From the NCBI GenBank assembly GCA_964371945.1, contig CAYJPA010000004.1:32107-96106 (forward strand): a stretch of DNA of 64,000 nt, written 5' to 3'. The DNA comes from CAYJPA01 sp964371945. Its GTDB lineage: Bacteria > Chloroflexota > Chloroflexia > Thermomicrobiales > UBA6265. Below the pieces are notes generated by a model. The model did not search any database, was not told the DNA's origin, and saw nothing but the letters and a program-made list of their open reading frames with translations. A program made the translations under genes and the position numbers. Shown piece after piece: positions 1-8,784 of the stretch (positions are counted from its first letter, which is position 1; each line of letters opens with the position of its first letter).

Positions 1-977
1 GCACCGGCTCGGTGATGGCCGGAATCGCGCAGATCGTCGCCGGTGAAATGGGGGTCGATCTCGACAAGGTGCAAATGGTCTGGGGGGATACCGCGACAAC
101 ACCGATGGACGCCGGCGCACAGGGCAGCCGCACGCTCTTCAATATGGGCCATGCCGCGAAGAGAGCCGCTGAATCCGCCCGCGGCGAGTTGTTGCGGCGG
201 GCGGCGGATATCCTCGAAGCCGCCGAATCCGATCTCGAGATCAAGAGCGGCCGGATCAGCGTGCGCGGTGTGCCAGATCGCGGCATCACCTACGCTGAAT
301 TGACGGGTGGGCAGATGTGGGTCAGCGAGCCCGTGCTCGGCAAGGGCAGCTTCCTGGTCGGACCGACTGATTACGACTCCACCACGCTCAAGGGGAGTCT
401 CTTTCCTGCCTTCAACGCTCCATCGTTTCATTGTCATGCGGCCGAGGTCGAGATCGATCCCGAGACCGGATCGACTCGGGTCGTGGATTTTGTGGTCGCG
501 CAGGACGTCGGTTTCGCGGTGACGCCACTCTATGTCGAGGGGCAGATGCAGGGCGGCGCGGTGCAAGGTATCGGCTACATGCTGAGCGAACATGTCGTGA
601 TCGAAGACGGCCGCATGCTCAACCCAAACCTCGCGCTGTACAAGCTGCCGACGACGATGGAGGCGCCGAATGTGCGCACGATCATCGTCGAAGCAGCGTC
701 GGAACATGGGCCGTATGGGGCCAAGGGCGCCGGCGAGCCCCCGGTGGTGGCGCCTCCTGGCGCGATCGCGAATGCGGTCACGAACGCGATCGGCGCCCCG
801 ATCCAGACCACGCCATACACACTGGAACGCGTGTTGAGGGTGATCCGAGAGGGTGAGTCGGCTGGAGCGCCTCATGTTCCCGCGGATTTCGAGACGCGGC
901 CGGGAGATGCGCATTCGGAGACCGCGCACCCCACGGCAAACGACGACGGCGAGATTCTGGCCGGAGGACCGATGTGA
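1..977 (+). CDS. Xanthine dehydrogenase-family molybdopterin-binding subunit, C-terminal part
   Basis: Open at the left edge; the reading frame starts at base 3. This is the C-terminal half of a molybdenum hydroxylase large subunit (xanthine dehydrogenase / aerobic CO dehydrogenase family). Such enzymes hydroxylate or oxidise small substrates with a Mo-cytosine-dinucleotide cofactor, electrons passing to FAD and [2Fe-2S] subunits encoded elsewhere. Visible family signatures are the AAEVEIDPETG segment, the G-Q-GG-V-QGIGYML segment and GAKGAGEPP near the end, whose Glu corresponds to the catalytic base of the family. The last ~45 residues are a hydrophilic tail. The substrate cannot be told from this half. 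The next gene starts 37 bases downstream on the same strand. Confidence 0.9.
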   Translation, partial: TGSVMAGIAQIVAGEMGVDLDKVQMVWGDTATTPMDAGAQGSRTLFNMGHAAKRAAESARGELLRRAADILEAAESDLEIKSGRISVRGVPDRGITYAELTGGQMWVSEPVLGKGSFLVGPTDYDSTTLKGSLFPAFNAPSFHCHAAEVEIDPETGSTRVVDFVVAQDVGFAVTPLYVEGQMQGGAVQGIGYMLSEHVVIEDGRMLNPNLALYKLPTTMEAPNVRTIIVEAASEHGPYGAKGAGEPPVVAPPGAIANAVTNAIGAPIQTTPYTLERVLRVIREGESAGAPHVPADFETRPGDAHSETAHPTANDDGEILAGGPM

Positions 978-1014
978 GCACGACGACGTTGGCAGTCACA
1001 GGGATGCTTCCTTG

Positions 1015-2061
1015 ATGAACCTCCGCCAACCAAAACTGGGTTTGCTCCTGCCGCTCGGGTCGATGGCGACGGCCGCGGAGATCGCCCGGAGAGCGGTTGA
1101 GGCGGAGACCGCGGGATTCGATTCCGCCTGGGTGATCGAGGATTACTACTCCTGGGAGTGTTTTTCTTCGCTGGGATACCTTGCCGCCAAAACCGAGCGG
1201 ATATCGCTCGGCGTCGGCGTCACCACGCCCTATATCCGGCCGGCCGCGCTGCTCGCGAGCGCCGCCGCGACGCTCGATCAGTTTGCCGGCGGCCGGTTTC
1301 TCATGGGTTTTGGCCGCTGCACCGGGACCTTGCTCGGACAGATCGGAATCGAGGACCGTAAACCCCTGACGACCTTGCGCGAAACAACGGAAGCGTGCCG
1401 GTGGCTCTGGCAGGGCGGAGAGGTGAGCTACCAGGGCGAGACCGTGATGCTCGACCGGGTTGTGCCCGATGTCGTGCCCGTTCACGGACGGGTGCCGATC
1501 TATTACGGGGCGATCGGTCCGAAGGCGTTGCGCCTGGCGGGACAGATCGCGGACGGCATCATCATCACCGGGTTCGCGCCGGTCGGGTATGTGCGACGGG
1601 CGGTCGAGCAGGTTCATGCGGGCGCGCGGGATGCCGGCCGCAATCCGTCCGAGCTCGAGATAATCGCGATGATCGCCACCCGGATTACGGACGATGCCGG
1701 TGCCGCGGTCGAGGAGATGAAGCCCTGGCTCGGACTCGCCTACGGCATGTCGGGGCGTGGCGAATTGCTGTTGCAGGGTTCTGAAGTAGACCTTTCGGTT
1801 TTGGAGCCGATCCGGGCCAAACTGCAGATCGACGCGTTCCGCGCCGAGGGTCTGGAACCCTACCTGCACGCCTACAAGCGGATTGCTCCGGCCGAGGTCG
1901 CGGCGGTCGTGCCAAACGATCTGGTGGTGAACGCCTCGATCATCGGCGATGCCGCAATCTGCCGGGCACGCCTGGCCGAGTACGTCGACGCCGGTGTGAC
2001 CCACGTGATCGTCGACTCTCCGCAGGAAGCGGGAGATCTACACGCGTTGCTGTCCGGATAG
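1015..2061 (+). CDS. LLM-class (luciferase-like) F420-dependent oxidoreductase
   Basis: A 348-residue protein of the bacterial-luciferase-like TIM-barrel family, which in this kind of genome usually uses coenzyme F420 (F420-dependent reductases/dehydrogenases) and less often FMN. It shows the usual pattern: KLGLLLP first strand, AEIARRAVEAETAGFDSAWVIED after it, a T-RI-LGVGVTTPY strand near residue 65, RFLMGFGR, and a P-VPIYYGAIGPKALRLAG-IADG segment. The frame is open further upstream into the preceding molybdoenzyme gene, but ATG 1015 matches the N-terminus of the family and avoids the overlap; its ribosome site is weak. Substrate unknown. Lying just behind a molybdenum hydroxylase, it may share a catabolic operon with it (inference). 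Confidence 0.85.
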   Translation: MNLRQPKLGLLLPLGSMATAAEIARRAVEAETAGFDSAWVIEDYYSWECFSSLGYLAAKTERISLGVGVTTPYIRPAALLASAAATLDQFAGGRFLMGFGRCTGTLLGQIGIEDRKPLTTLRETTEACRWLWQGGEVSYQGETVMLDRVVPDVVPVHGRVPIYYGAIGPKALRLAGQIADGIIITGFAPVGYVRRAVEQVHAGARDAGRNPSELEIIAMIATRITDDAGAAVEEMKPWLGLAYGMSGRGELLLQGSEVDLSVLEPIRAKLQIDAFRAEGLEPYLHAYKRIAPAEVAAVVPNDLVVNASIIGDAAICRARLAEYVDAGVTHVIVDSPQEAGDLHALLSG

Positions 2062-2177
2062 CACACGGACGATGACCTCAGGCAGGGATGAGCGCGCTTG
2101 GCAATAGAATCGAACCCCTATTGAAATCGGTAGCACCGGGAGCCCGCTCAAGGTATGCTGTTCGTGAGGTACTGATC

Positions 2178-2405
2178 ATGGCGCTTTCGGCACAAAAACG
2201 AACAACCCAGCTCCCGTCCATGTTGCCGCCCGATGAAGCTCGAGCGATGTTCGACGAGGTTTCTCAGAGGATCACCGGGCTTCCTGGTGAGGAGTTTCTT
2301 CAGCGGTGGGAGGCTGGAGAGTTCCGGGACATTGAGGATACTCCGGAGGGGCGAAAAATCTCCTACCTAGTAATGCTCATCCCCTTTGGCCGGCAGAACT
2401 CCTAG
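2178..2405 (+). CDS. Small unrecognised protein, first gene of an overlapping pair
   Basis: A 75-residue hydrophilic protein; I do not recognise the family. It contains an acidic helical stretch (PPDEARAMFDEVSQRI, then EFLQRWEAGEFRDIED) such as is often seen in small antitoxins, but this is only a compositional resemblance. The frame is open upstream to 2088; ATG 2178 is chosen because the sequence before it reads as intergenic DNA. Its 3' end overlaps the next gene by 20 bases in a different frame, so the two are probably translated together. A small gene overlapping a larger one of unknown function is the common layout of toxin-antitoxin loci. Confidence 0.55.
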   Translation: MALSAQKRTTQLPSMLPPDEARAMFDEVSQRITGLPGEEFLQRWEAGEFRDIEDTPEGRKISYLVMLIPFGRQNS

Positions 2406-2976
2406 AGAAGCACTCGACTCGTACATCGAGCGAATTCGAGCGGTATTGTCATGCGTCGCAAATGCCGCCGCGTTCGGTAGTGGAGCGACAGCGGGCGAAA
2501 TTCATTCGCTTACGCTCTACCAGCAAGGTCAAACCCAAGCCAACAATGTCCGGCTGCGAACGCACGGCGGCAGCGGCGAACTGAAGCTTTGGATAGCGCA
2601 GCGATACAACATCGTGTTTCAGCCCGACGTAATCCAGGGATTCCCATTTAACGTTTGGACGTCTTACTACCAGTACCACGTGCTTGATCGTGAAGATCGA
2701 GAAATCGTCGCGTATCACTGGGAGCCCCATGGGCGAAGCCCTGTCGTCACGCCCCACCTTCATGTGTCCGCGGCATCGCCGGTGATACTGCCGCAACCTG
2801 TTGGATCGCGCGTCACTGATACTAAAACCTATCTTAACAAGCTCCATTTGCCGACCGGACGCATCGGAATCGAAGAGGTCGTTGAACTCCTATTGGTCGA
2901 TTTTGACGTCGACCCGCTCATCCCCAAGTGGAAAGACATCCTCAGCAAATACAAAGTTGCTGCTGATCGTCACTGA
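2386..2976 (+). CDS. Unrecognised 196-residue protein, second gene of the overlapping pair
   Basis: Starts at a TTG inside the end of the preceding gene, with no clear ribosome site, so translation is probably coupled. The protein is globular-looking, with no signal or membrane segment. Distinct stretches include a Trp/Tyr-rich middle (FNVWTSYYQYHVLDRED), a histidine-containing segment (TPHLHVSAASP, near residue 127) and an ordered C-terminus (LHLPTGRIGIEEVVELLLVD, residues ~155-174). I cannot assign a function. Base composition is lower in G+C than the flanking metabolic genes, which hints at transfer. With its small partner it could be a toxin-antitoxin or other two-gene accessory module; no nuclease or kinase motif is evident. 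Confidence 0.6.
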   Translation: MAGRTPREALDSYIERIRAVLSCVANAAAFGSGATAGEIHSLTLYQQGQTQANNVRLRTHGGSGELKLWIAQRYNIVFQPDVIQGFPFNVWTSYYQYHVLDREDREIVAYHWEPHGRSPVVTPHLHVSAASPVILPQPVGSRVTDTKTYLNKLHLPTGRIGIEEVVELLLVDFDVDPLIPKWKDILSKYKVAADRH

Positions 2977-2999
2977 ATCTCGGAGCTAGCGGTGCATTA

Positions 3000-3398
3000 C
3001 TAGGTTGGTGGCCACGGATCGAGGAGGCGGTTCATTTTTTCGGTGTCGCCGATGCAGGTGAGCTCGACGATCTTGCCTGCCGCAACCCGGTAGATGTCGC
3101 AACCGATCGCTTCCCACGGCTCGCCACGCCTGGTGCGCGCGGTCTCGGTCCAGGGCACTGATGCGCGATCGCCGTCGACAATCTTCGCGATGATGTTGAA
3201 CGTCAGGTCGACAAGTTGCGGTCCCGCCCAGGCGAAATAACCCCGGATTTCCGTTTTGCCGCGAAACGTGCCGTGGCCGGCGAAGGTCATAGTTGCGTCG
3301 TCCGCGATCTCGGCCAGCATCCCCTCGGGGTTGCCGGCAAGGTAGGCGTCGTAAAAGCGGTCGATCACCGCTCGAGTGGCGGCGGTTGTGTCGTCCAT
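3000..3398 (-). CDS. SnoaL-like / NTF2-fold protein
   Basis: A 132-residue protein of the nuclear transport factor 2-like (SnoaL) superfamily: short alpha+beta cone-fold proteins acting as small isomerases, cyclases or ligand binders. The N-terminal helix TRAVIDRFYDAYLAGNPEGMLAEIADDATM and the FAGHGTFRGKTEIRGYFAW segment are characteristic. The frame is open further upstream, but the ATG at 3398 gives the normal family start and avoids overlap with the gene behind it. It is the last gene of a minus-strand operon with an LLM oxidoreductase and a RedY-like protein. Substrate unknown. Confidence 0.75.
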   Translation of the reverse strand: MDDTTAATRAVIDRFYDAYLAGNPEGMLAEIADDATMTFAGHGTFRGKTEIRGYFAWAGPQLVDLTFNIIAKIVDGDRASVPWTETARTRRGEPWEAIGCDIYRVAAGKIVELTCIGDTEKMNRLLDPWPPT

Positions 3399-3414
3399 GA
3401 AGCTCGCTCCAGAT

Positions 3415-4416
3415 TCAGAGACCGGCGAGGCGGGGCAGCACATCGGTCACCAGCAACTCTGCTGTTTCGATCGCGATGCCGGGCGGTCTCAGGTCGAAGA
3501 TGAAATCCCGCATGCCGATTTCTAAGTAGGGCCGGAGACGTTGGAGCGCATCATCCGGTGTACCCCAGAGGCCGAATGTGCGCGCATTCTCGCCAAAGAA
3601 CTCGCCGAGCCAGCGGCCGAAATCGCCTCGTTCGATGTAGCGTTCGATCGATACCCGCGCCCGCTCGCGATCGGTGCTGAGATGTGCCATCAGTGGAACG
3701 CAGATACGGATCTCCGCCGGATCTCGACCGGCCTCAACACAAAGCTCGTGCAAGCGAGCGCGGCGATCGACGATGAACGCGGGGTCCGGATTCGTGCCTA
3801 GAATCCAGCCGTCTCCATAGCGCACGATCGCGGAGAGAATTTGATCCGAGAACCCGCCAAACCAGATCGGAATCGGATCCGGTCGTGGGGCGAGATAGGC
3901 ACCTTCCAGTTTGTAATGGGCGCCATCGAAATCGACCGATTGCTCGGTCCAGAGCGCGCGCATGATCTCGATCGCTTCGCATGACTTTGCGTACCGCTCC
4001 TGGCGCCGCTCGAACGGGATTCCGTGGGACAGATATTCCGGTTTGTTCCAGCCCGTTCCGGCGCCGAAGATCACGCGACCACCGCTGAGGGACGAAATCG
4101 TGGCAACGGTTTTGGCCAGATGGCTGGGGTGGCGGAGCGTGACGGGAGTCACTTCGGTGCCGAGTTTGACGCGACTCGTGATCGCCGCGAGGTAAGCGAG
4201 CGTCGCCCAGGCTTCGAGCGGTTCGTCACGGCCGGGCACGCCTTCGGAGGCGATGATCTCCTCGGCCGGCAACCGCGTGTGATCTTCAACCCAGAGCACG
4301 TCAAACCCGCCGTCGTCGGCAATCGCGGCGACCCGCCGGAGCAGCCCAGCGCGGTGATCGTGAGGAAATCCACCGTGGAGGACGGGCGCAAGACCGCATC
4401 GGATGGGTGACGTCAT
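3415..4416 (-). CDS. LLM-class F420-dependent oxidoreductase
   Basis: A 333-residue luciferase-like TIM-barrel oxidoreductase, about the normal length. Signs: an N-terminal strand followed by AIADDGGFDVLWVEDHTRLP, an ITSRVKLGTEVTPVTLRHP strand near residue 100, RVIFGAGTGWNKPEY, and PIPIWFGGFSDQILSAIVRYGDGWI. Proteins with this signature normally use F420. It begins one base before the end of the upstream RedY-like gene (stop at 4417-4419) and is followed after 16 bases by a SnoaL-like gene, so the three are one operon. A small monooxygenase-like partner and an NTF2-fold protein beside an LLM enzyme suggest a short catabolic or tailoring pathway; the substrate is unknown. Confidence 0.85.
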   Translation of the reverse strand: MTSPIRCGLAPVLHGGFPHDHRAGLLRRVAAIADDGGFDVLWVEDHTRLPAEEIIASEGVPGRDEPLEAWATLAYLAAITSRVKLGTEVTPVTLRHPSHLAKTVATISSLSGGRVIFGAGTGWNKPEYLSHGIPFERRQERYAKSCEAIEIMRALWTEQSVDFDGAHYKLEGAYLAPRPDPIPIWFGGFSDQILSAIVRYGDGWILGTNPDPAFIVDRRARLHELCVEAGRDPAEIRICVPLMAHLSTDRERARVSIERYIERGDFGRWLGEFFGENARTFGLWGTPDDALQRLRPYLEIGMRDFIFDLRPPGIAIETAELLVTDVLPRLAGL

Positions 4417-4728
4417 CTAGACGATTTCGTCGCCGTAGACGGCCACTGACTCACCGACCCGCGAGGACCACTGGGCGAAGAACTCTTCCATCCCGGGTGC
4501 GCCGGCAAGCTCCGCTTTGTATGCCTCGATGTCGGTCACGTCGACCCGTTCGATGTAGTCATACGGTGAAGGCGCCCCTTCGAGCGTTGCCGGTGTGCGT
4601 GCAACCACGTACGACTTGATTGTTTTGAGGGCGCGGGCCGTCGGATAGTCGACCTCGCGAACCCACTGCTCATAATTCTCGCCGGTGACGCCTTCGCGCA
4701 GCTTGTTCAAGAAGAAAACGACGGCCAT
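4417..4728 (-). CDS. RedY/HapK-like dimeric alpha-beta barrel protein
   Basis: A 103-residue protein resembling the RedY-like (HapK) family, small ferredoxin-like-fold proteins first named from prodiginine biosynthesis. Recognisable pattern: VVFFLNKLREGVTGENYEQW, then YPTARALKTIKSY, then PYDYIERVDVTDIEAY. The frame extends upstream, but ATG 4728 places the first beta strand at the N-terminus as in relatives. First gene of an operon with the LLM oxidoreductase that starts directly at its stop codon. The exact role in this organism is unknown; there is no prodiginine cluster in the window, so it is more likely a general catabolic helper. Confidence 0.65.
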   Translation of the reverse strand: MAVVFFLNKLREGVTGENYEQWVREVDYPTARALKTIKSYVVARTPATLEGAPSPYDYIERVDVTDIEAYKAELAGAPGMEEFFAQWSSRVGESVAVYGDEIV

Positions 4729-5368
4729 CGAGTGGCATCCTTTCACAGCACAGTGGGACACATTCAGGACAGGTTTAGCTGTAATTCTACAACAGGCGAT
4801 TTGTTTCAGAATGCAACAGCGTGCATTGGAGAAGCCGATGGGCGCCTAGATTGGGGCGGCGATATCCGTTTCGGTCAGTTGACCGCCATCACACATGTTG
4901 CACTCAAGAAATATGATAACGGCAAGAACGCGCGCTGGGCCCCGGAATTCAGCCTGACAAGTGGTCGCCAACTGACTGAAGTCGCCGCGGTTTGATCGGC
5001 ATCTGAGTCTTGGGATGTACCTCCACGAAGAAGGTCCAGCGACATGTAGGACGGGCTCACCGCAACCGGCGGTGTTCCAGAGCGAAGCCGTTGCCTGGGT
5101 GTGACGAGCGACAAGTCGGTGCTGGTGATTGATCAGGACCTATGCCACTTCGAACCGGGACTGGGCGACAGGATCAGATTGTGAAAGGCTTTGGCTGGGT
5201 CATATCAGCGTGGTTGCACCACAAGCGAGACAGACTGAGTCATGACTCCTGTGCTGCAATTCCGAAATGACTCCAGGCAAGTGGCAATCGCAGGAATTCC
5301 AACACAATTGTGGCGCAAACAAGACAACATTCTCGACGAATCCACGTTGTGAAGTGCGAACTTCATGG
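4729..5368. other. 640-base intergenic region, no gene seen
   Basis: Lies between two minus-strand transcription units. Short open frames on both strands have no family resemblance, no good ribosome sites and no coding-like composition. It should hold the promoter of the RedY-like operon at its left end. Nothing else could be supported. Confidence 0.5.
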
Positions 5369-5390
5369 CTAGCGGCTAGCGGCTCGATGC
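5365..5390. repeat. Copy of the short AGCCGCTAGC dispersed repeat
   Basis: Two tandem copies of the unit GCTAGCGGCTAGCGGCTC. The stop codon of the GNAT gene lies inside it. Related sequences occur near 45476, 45554, 55391, 56627 and 56721, always at gene ends or starts. Confidence 0.6.
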
Positions 5391-6556
5391 GCTCTCCACT
5401 CGCTGGCAAGCAGATCGAACACGCGGTCGCCGATGAACTCAGCGTTTTTGACGCCGCTCCAGGCGACACGGCCTGCCGAGCGATAGCCCTGCTTCAACAG
5501 AGCGGCGGCCGACCGCTCGTTGAACTCCCATACATATGAACGAACCATGTGCAGGCCGATCTGCTCGAACGCATAGTCGAGCAGAAGATGTTTCGCTTCG
5601 GTGCCGTAGCCCGCGCCGCGATAGTCTGGGCGGACGATCTCCGTCTCGGTCTCGGCCGTGCTTGAAATCCAATCGACCTCGATCAATCCGTTGGCTCCAA
5701 TCACGATGTTATCCTCCCTGGTCACGATCGCGAACCGGATCCATTCGGGCGAGCTCTCCTCGGTGATCTTTCGATTCCAATGCCAGTACGAAATCGCACT
5801 TCGAATGTGCCGGCCCTGATCGTGGAACGCTTCCGATTCCAGAGCGGAGCAGCGTGCAATCTCCTCGGCATCCGCTTGCTCGATTGGACGCAGATAGAGC
5901 CGCTCACCGACAGCGAATGCGTTCTGCGGAATCGGATCAGGCCCCGCTCGCCAGGCTGGTAGGGCCGGCGATTTGACGATCCGGTCGACCGAGCCTTCGA
6001 CCGCGGCGGGGGGTTGTCCTAGCTTTTCAAGCCATTTCGGATGCAGCGCTTCGTAGCAAATCAGATCCCGCCGCGTTCCGTTTCGCAGTTTCGCCTCGCG
6101 GAGCCGGTAGGCAAAGCGCATTCCAATTTTTGCTGCCGTCTGGATGAGCGGTTCGTCCCCTTCCTCGGCTTCGATCCAGACAACCATGAACTCCTGTTCA
6201 TGCAAGAGCCATGGAACAATAATCTCGAGCATTTCCGCCCGGATATCGCTCGCTGTGGCGCCAAGAATCGGGTCCGCGTAGAGCGAGACCCAACAAGAAA
6301 TGCCGTCTTCGGCGCCATACTCGACCGATCCAGCAATCTTGTCATCCTCATGCCGGCAGGCAATCAGGCGGTAGAGCCGTCGCCGGCTGTTCCGCGGAAC
6401 ATCCTCCTTCAACTTCTCCTCGGCCAGATCTGACGAGGTTGGAAATGGTGATGGATTCCAGGCCCTGATCGACGCCGCATCGGCAAGCACTTGTCCACGA
6501 AGGTAGAGTGTTGGGCCGCTCAAGAACGATTTTGCGCCATTGGTCAGCAATTGCAT
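5369..6556 (-). CDS. Tandem GNAT acetyltransferase
   Basis: A 395-residue protein with two GNAT-like halves. The C-terminal half (about residues 215-395) is a clear RimJ/RimL-type N-acetyltransferase: RLYLRPIEQADAEEIAR at its start, and the acetyl-CoA pyrophosphate-binding loop RPDYRGAGYGTEA near residue 320, followed by HMVRSYVWEFNERSAAALLKQGY. The N-terminal half (about 1-195) has the same overall strand pattern but a degenerate loop, so only one site may be active. Substrate unknown (peptide, antibiotic or small amine). The stop codon is provided by a dispersed repeat. The upstream ribosome site is weak. Confidence 0.8.
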   Translation of the reverse strand: MQLLTNGAKSFLSGPTLYLRGQVLADAASIRAWNPSPFPTSSDLAEEKLKEDVPRNSRRRLYRLIACRHEDDKIAGSVEYGAEDGISCWVSLYADPILGATASDIRAEMLEIIVPWLLHEQEFMVVWIEAEEGDEPLIQTAAKIGMRFAYRLREAKLRNGTRRDLICYEALHPKWLEKLGQPPAAVEGSVDRIVKSPALPAWRAGPDPIPQNAFAVGERLYLRPIEQADAEEIARCSALESEAFHDQGRHIRSAISYWHWNRKITEESSPEWIRFAIVTREDNIVIGANGLIEVDWISSTAETETEIVRPDYRGAGYGTEAKHLLLDYAFEQIGLHMVRSYVWEFNERSAAALLKQGYRSAGRVAWSGVKNAEFIGDRVFDLLASEWRAHRAASR

Positions 6557-6740
6557 CTATCCTATCCGAATTAACCCAGTTGCCAAATTGCATCGAATCC
6601 GCGTCATTTCGTGCGAATAATCGTGGAACTGCCTCAGATCTTAGGTTATGCGCTCCGATCCAGCACGCGAAACCGGATACAATCGCCGCCTGATCGACGC
6701 CAAGTCTCACCAATCGGTGGGCCGGGAAAGGAAACAACCG

Positions 6741-7577
6741 ATGCGCGCGAATCACGCCAAGCGGCGCTTAAAGGCCGGGGAGCCGTCTGTCGGCACATGG
6801 CTCGGACTCCCCAGCCCGGAAGCAGCGGAATACGTTGCGACACTCGGATTCGACTGGCTCGTGGTCGATACCGAGCACAACGCGATCGATATCCGCACGC
6901 TCTCTCAGATGTTCGGCGTGATCGCGCACTCCGGTGTTGCGCCGATGGTGCGCATTCCGTGGAATTCGCCCGAAAACTTCAAACGAGTGCTCGATGCCGG
7001 CGCCTGGGGGGTGGTTGTGCCGATGGTGAACAGCCGAGCCGAAGCGGAGCTCGCTGTCGAGGCCGCCAAGTTTCCGCCTAAGGGAAAGCGCAGCGTCGGA
7101 GGCGGCATTCCCGCCGTTCGCTTCAACACCACCGGCGGCGAGTATTTGCAGCGCGCCGACGAAGAGATCTTGATCGTGCTTCAGATTGAGCACATCGTCG
7201 GGGTGGAGCACGCGGACGAGATTCTCAGCGTTCCGGGGGTCGACGCCTGCTTCATCGGCCCGAACGATCTGGCGGCCTCGATGGGAATCGGACTCGGGGT
7301 TCCGCTCGAAAGCAAAGACGAGCGACTCAATGAAGCGATCAAGGAGATTCGCGAAGCCTGTGTTAGAAACGGGGTTGCGCCCGGCATCCACACCTCCGGC
7401 GCGGCCGGAGTCAACCAGCGGATCGAGGAGGGATTCCAGTTCTTGGCGATGGCCAGCGAGCTTCGCTACCTCGTTTCCGGGTTGAACGAGGACATCAAGG
7501 CATTGAATTGGAAGGCGTCACCTCGGTCTTCGGTTGCCGATGCAGCAGGAGAAGGCGGAACGGCTGTCCGCTACTAA
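6741..7577 (+). CDS. HpcH/HpaI-family aldolase
   Basis: A 278-residue class II (metal-dependent) aldolase of the HpcH/HpaI family, which cleaves 4-hydroxy-2-oxo acids such as 4-hydroxy-2-oxoheptanedioate or 2-keto-3-deoxyrhamnonate into pyruvate and an aldehyde. Family signatures: PSVGTWLGLPSPEAAEYVA, FDWLVVDTEHN (His of the active site), MVRIPWN, GAWGVVVPMV, LQIEH with the metal-binding Glu, and GPNDLAASMG with the metal-binding Asp. ATG 6741 follows a GGGAAAGGA ribosome site; a longer in-frame extension has no support. A hairpin follows the stop. The downstream 2-hydroxyacid dehydrogenase could act on the same family of keto or hydroxy acids. Confidence 0.9.
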   Translation: MRANHAKRRLKAGEPSVGTWLGLPSPEAAEYVATLGFDWLVVDTEHNAIDIRTLSQMFGVIAHSGVAPMVRIPWNSPENFKRVLDAGAWGVVVPMVNSRAEAELAVEAAKFPPKGKRSVGGGIPAVRFNTTGGEYLQRADEEILIVLQIEHIVGVEHADEILSVPGVDACFIGPNDLAASMGIGLGVPLESKDERLNEAIKEIREACVRNGVAPGIHTSGAAGVNQRIEEGFQFLAMASELRYLVSGLNEDIKALNWKASPRSSVADAAGEGGTAVRY

Positions 7578-7593
7578 GAAGGTTGTTCGTGTT

Positions 7594-7624
7594 GAATGGC
7601 ATGGCCGCACCGGCTGTGCCATTC
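7594..7624 (+). terminator. Hairpin after the HpaI aldolase gene
   Basis: Perfect 8-bp outer stem GAATGGCA/TGCCATTC (7594-7601 with 7617-7624) and an inner GCCG/CGGC stem. It starts 16 bases after the stop codon. No clear T run follows, so termination is only a suggestion. Confidence 0.4.
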
Positions 7625-7724
7625 TGCGGCTAAGATGAGTGCCAACGGATCACCGGTGGTTGATCGGACGATGCTTCGCTATTGAGCGTTTCGCCCGATC
7701 TTGGCGGAGAGGGGCGGGGAAACC

Positions 7725-8678
7725 GTGAAACTGGTCATTGCGACTGCCGAGGGCGAGCACGCGTTCGATGAGCTTTTCGGCAACATCCCAGATCTCGAGA
7801 TCGTTCGGGTTGCGACCACCGCCGAAGCGCTGCCTCACATTGGCGACGCCGATGTCTTCTACGGTCGACCATCGGACGAGCTGGTTCAGGCCGCGCCCAA
7901 CCTGAAGCTGATCCAGGCCCAGAGCGCGGGCGTCGATTTTTTGATGACCATGCCGGCCGTGGCGTCGTGCGCTGCCCCACTTGCGAATACCCGTGGCGCG
8001 CATGCGCCGTCGATCGCTGAGCACGCATTCGCTCTCTTGCTTGCGCTAACGCGGGTACTGCCCACGGCATTCAAGTGGCAGTCGGAAAAGTATTGGGCGA
8101 GAGGAGAAGGGTACCGGCTACCGAAGGAGATCATGGGTAGCACCATGGGGATCATCGGCTACGGAGCGATTGGCAAGGCCATCGCCCAACGGGCCGTCGG
8201 ATTCGGCATGAAGGTGATCGCGGTCGACGTCTATCCGGCTTCGAACGTTGCCTATGTCGACGAGGTCTGGCCGATCAGCCGGTTGCATGACCTGATGAGC
8301 CAATCCGATGTCGTCGCGATCGCCGCGCCTTACACGAAGGAATCGCGTCATCTGCTTGACGCCGCGGCGTTCGCGGCAATGAAGCCTGGCGGCTTTTTGA
8401 TCGCGGTATCGCGCGGCGGCATCATTGACGAAGCCGCGTTGCTCGATGCGCTCAACTCCGGCCATGTGGCCGGCGCCGGGATTGACGTAAGCGAGACCGA
8501 ACCGTGGGATGCAACAAGCCCATTCTGGGATCTGCCGAATGTCGTGGTCACGCCCCACCTGGCGGGTTCTTCAACGCAAAAAGAGCGGCGCTGCGCCGAA
8601 ATTCTGCGCGAAAACATCCTCCGGCTTCAGCGAGGTGAAGAGCTCATTAATCTCGTCGATAAACAAGCGGGCTTTTAG
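7725..8678 (+). CDS. D-2-hydroxyacid dehydrogenase (NAD-binding)
   Basis: A 317-residue member of the D-isomer-specific 2-hydroxyacid dehydrogenase family. The Rossmann dinucleotide site is MGIIGYGAIGKAIAQRAVGF (about residue 142), followed by an acidic residue (VIAVD) that favours NAD. The catalytic triad is visible: Arg in VSRGGIIDE, Glu in DVSETEP and His in VVTPHLAGS. GTG 7725 is preferred over an upstream TTG because a purine-rich GAGAGGGGCGGGGA ribosome site precedes it and the protein then begins with the usual first strand (KLVIATA). Substrate unknown; it may be linked to the keto-acid aldolase just upstream. Confidence 0.88.
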   Translation: MKLVIATAEGEHAFDELFGNIPDLEIVRVATTAEALPHIGDADVFYGRPSDELVQAAPNLKLIQAQSAGVDFLMTMPAVASCAAPLANTRGAHAPSIAEHAFALLLALTRVLPTAFKWQSEKYWARGEGYRLPKEIMGSTMGIIGYGAIGKAIAQRAVGFGMKVIAVDVYPASNVAYVDEVWPISRLHDLMSQSDVVAIAAPYTKESRHLLDAAAFAAMKPGGFLIAVSRGGIIDEAALLDALNSGHVAGAGIDVSETEPWDATSPFWDLPNVVVTPHLAGSSTQKERRCAEILRENILRLQRGEELINLVDKQAGF

Positions 8679-8784
8679 CCGGACGCATTGACATAGACCA
8701 TTCGGATGGTAGGGTGAGCGGTACTATTCATTGTGACAGCGAGCATCTGCCGCCGGATGTCGACCGTTCGAGGAGGCTGACGTT

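Noticed and set aside
1018..2004. Long open frame on the minus strand opposite the first LLM oxidoreductase
   Set aside because: Shadow of the plus-strand gene caused by high third-position G+C; translation is Arg/Gly-rich without domain features.
4875..5114. 79-residue minus-strand open frame in the long gap after the RedY-like gene
   Set aside because: No start signal, no family features, and low coding character.
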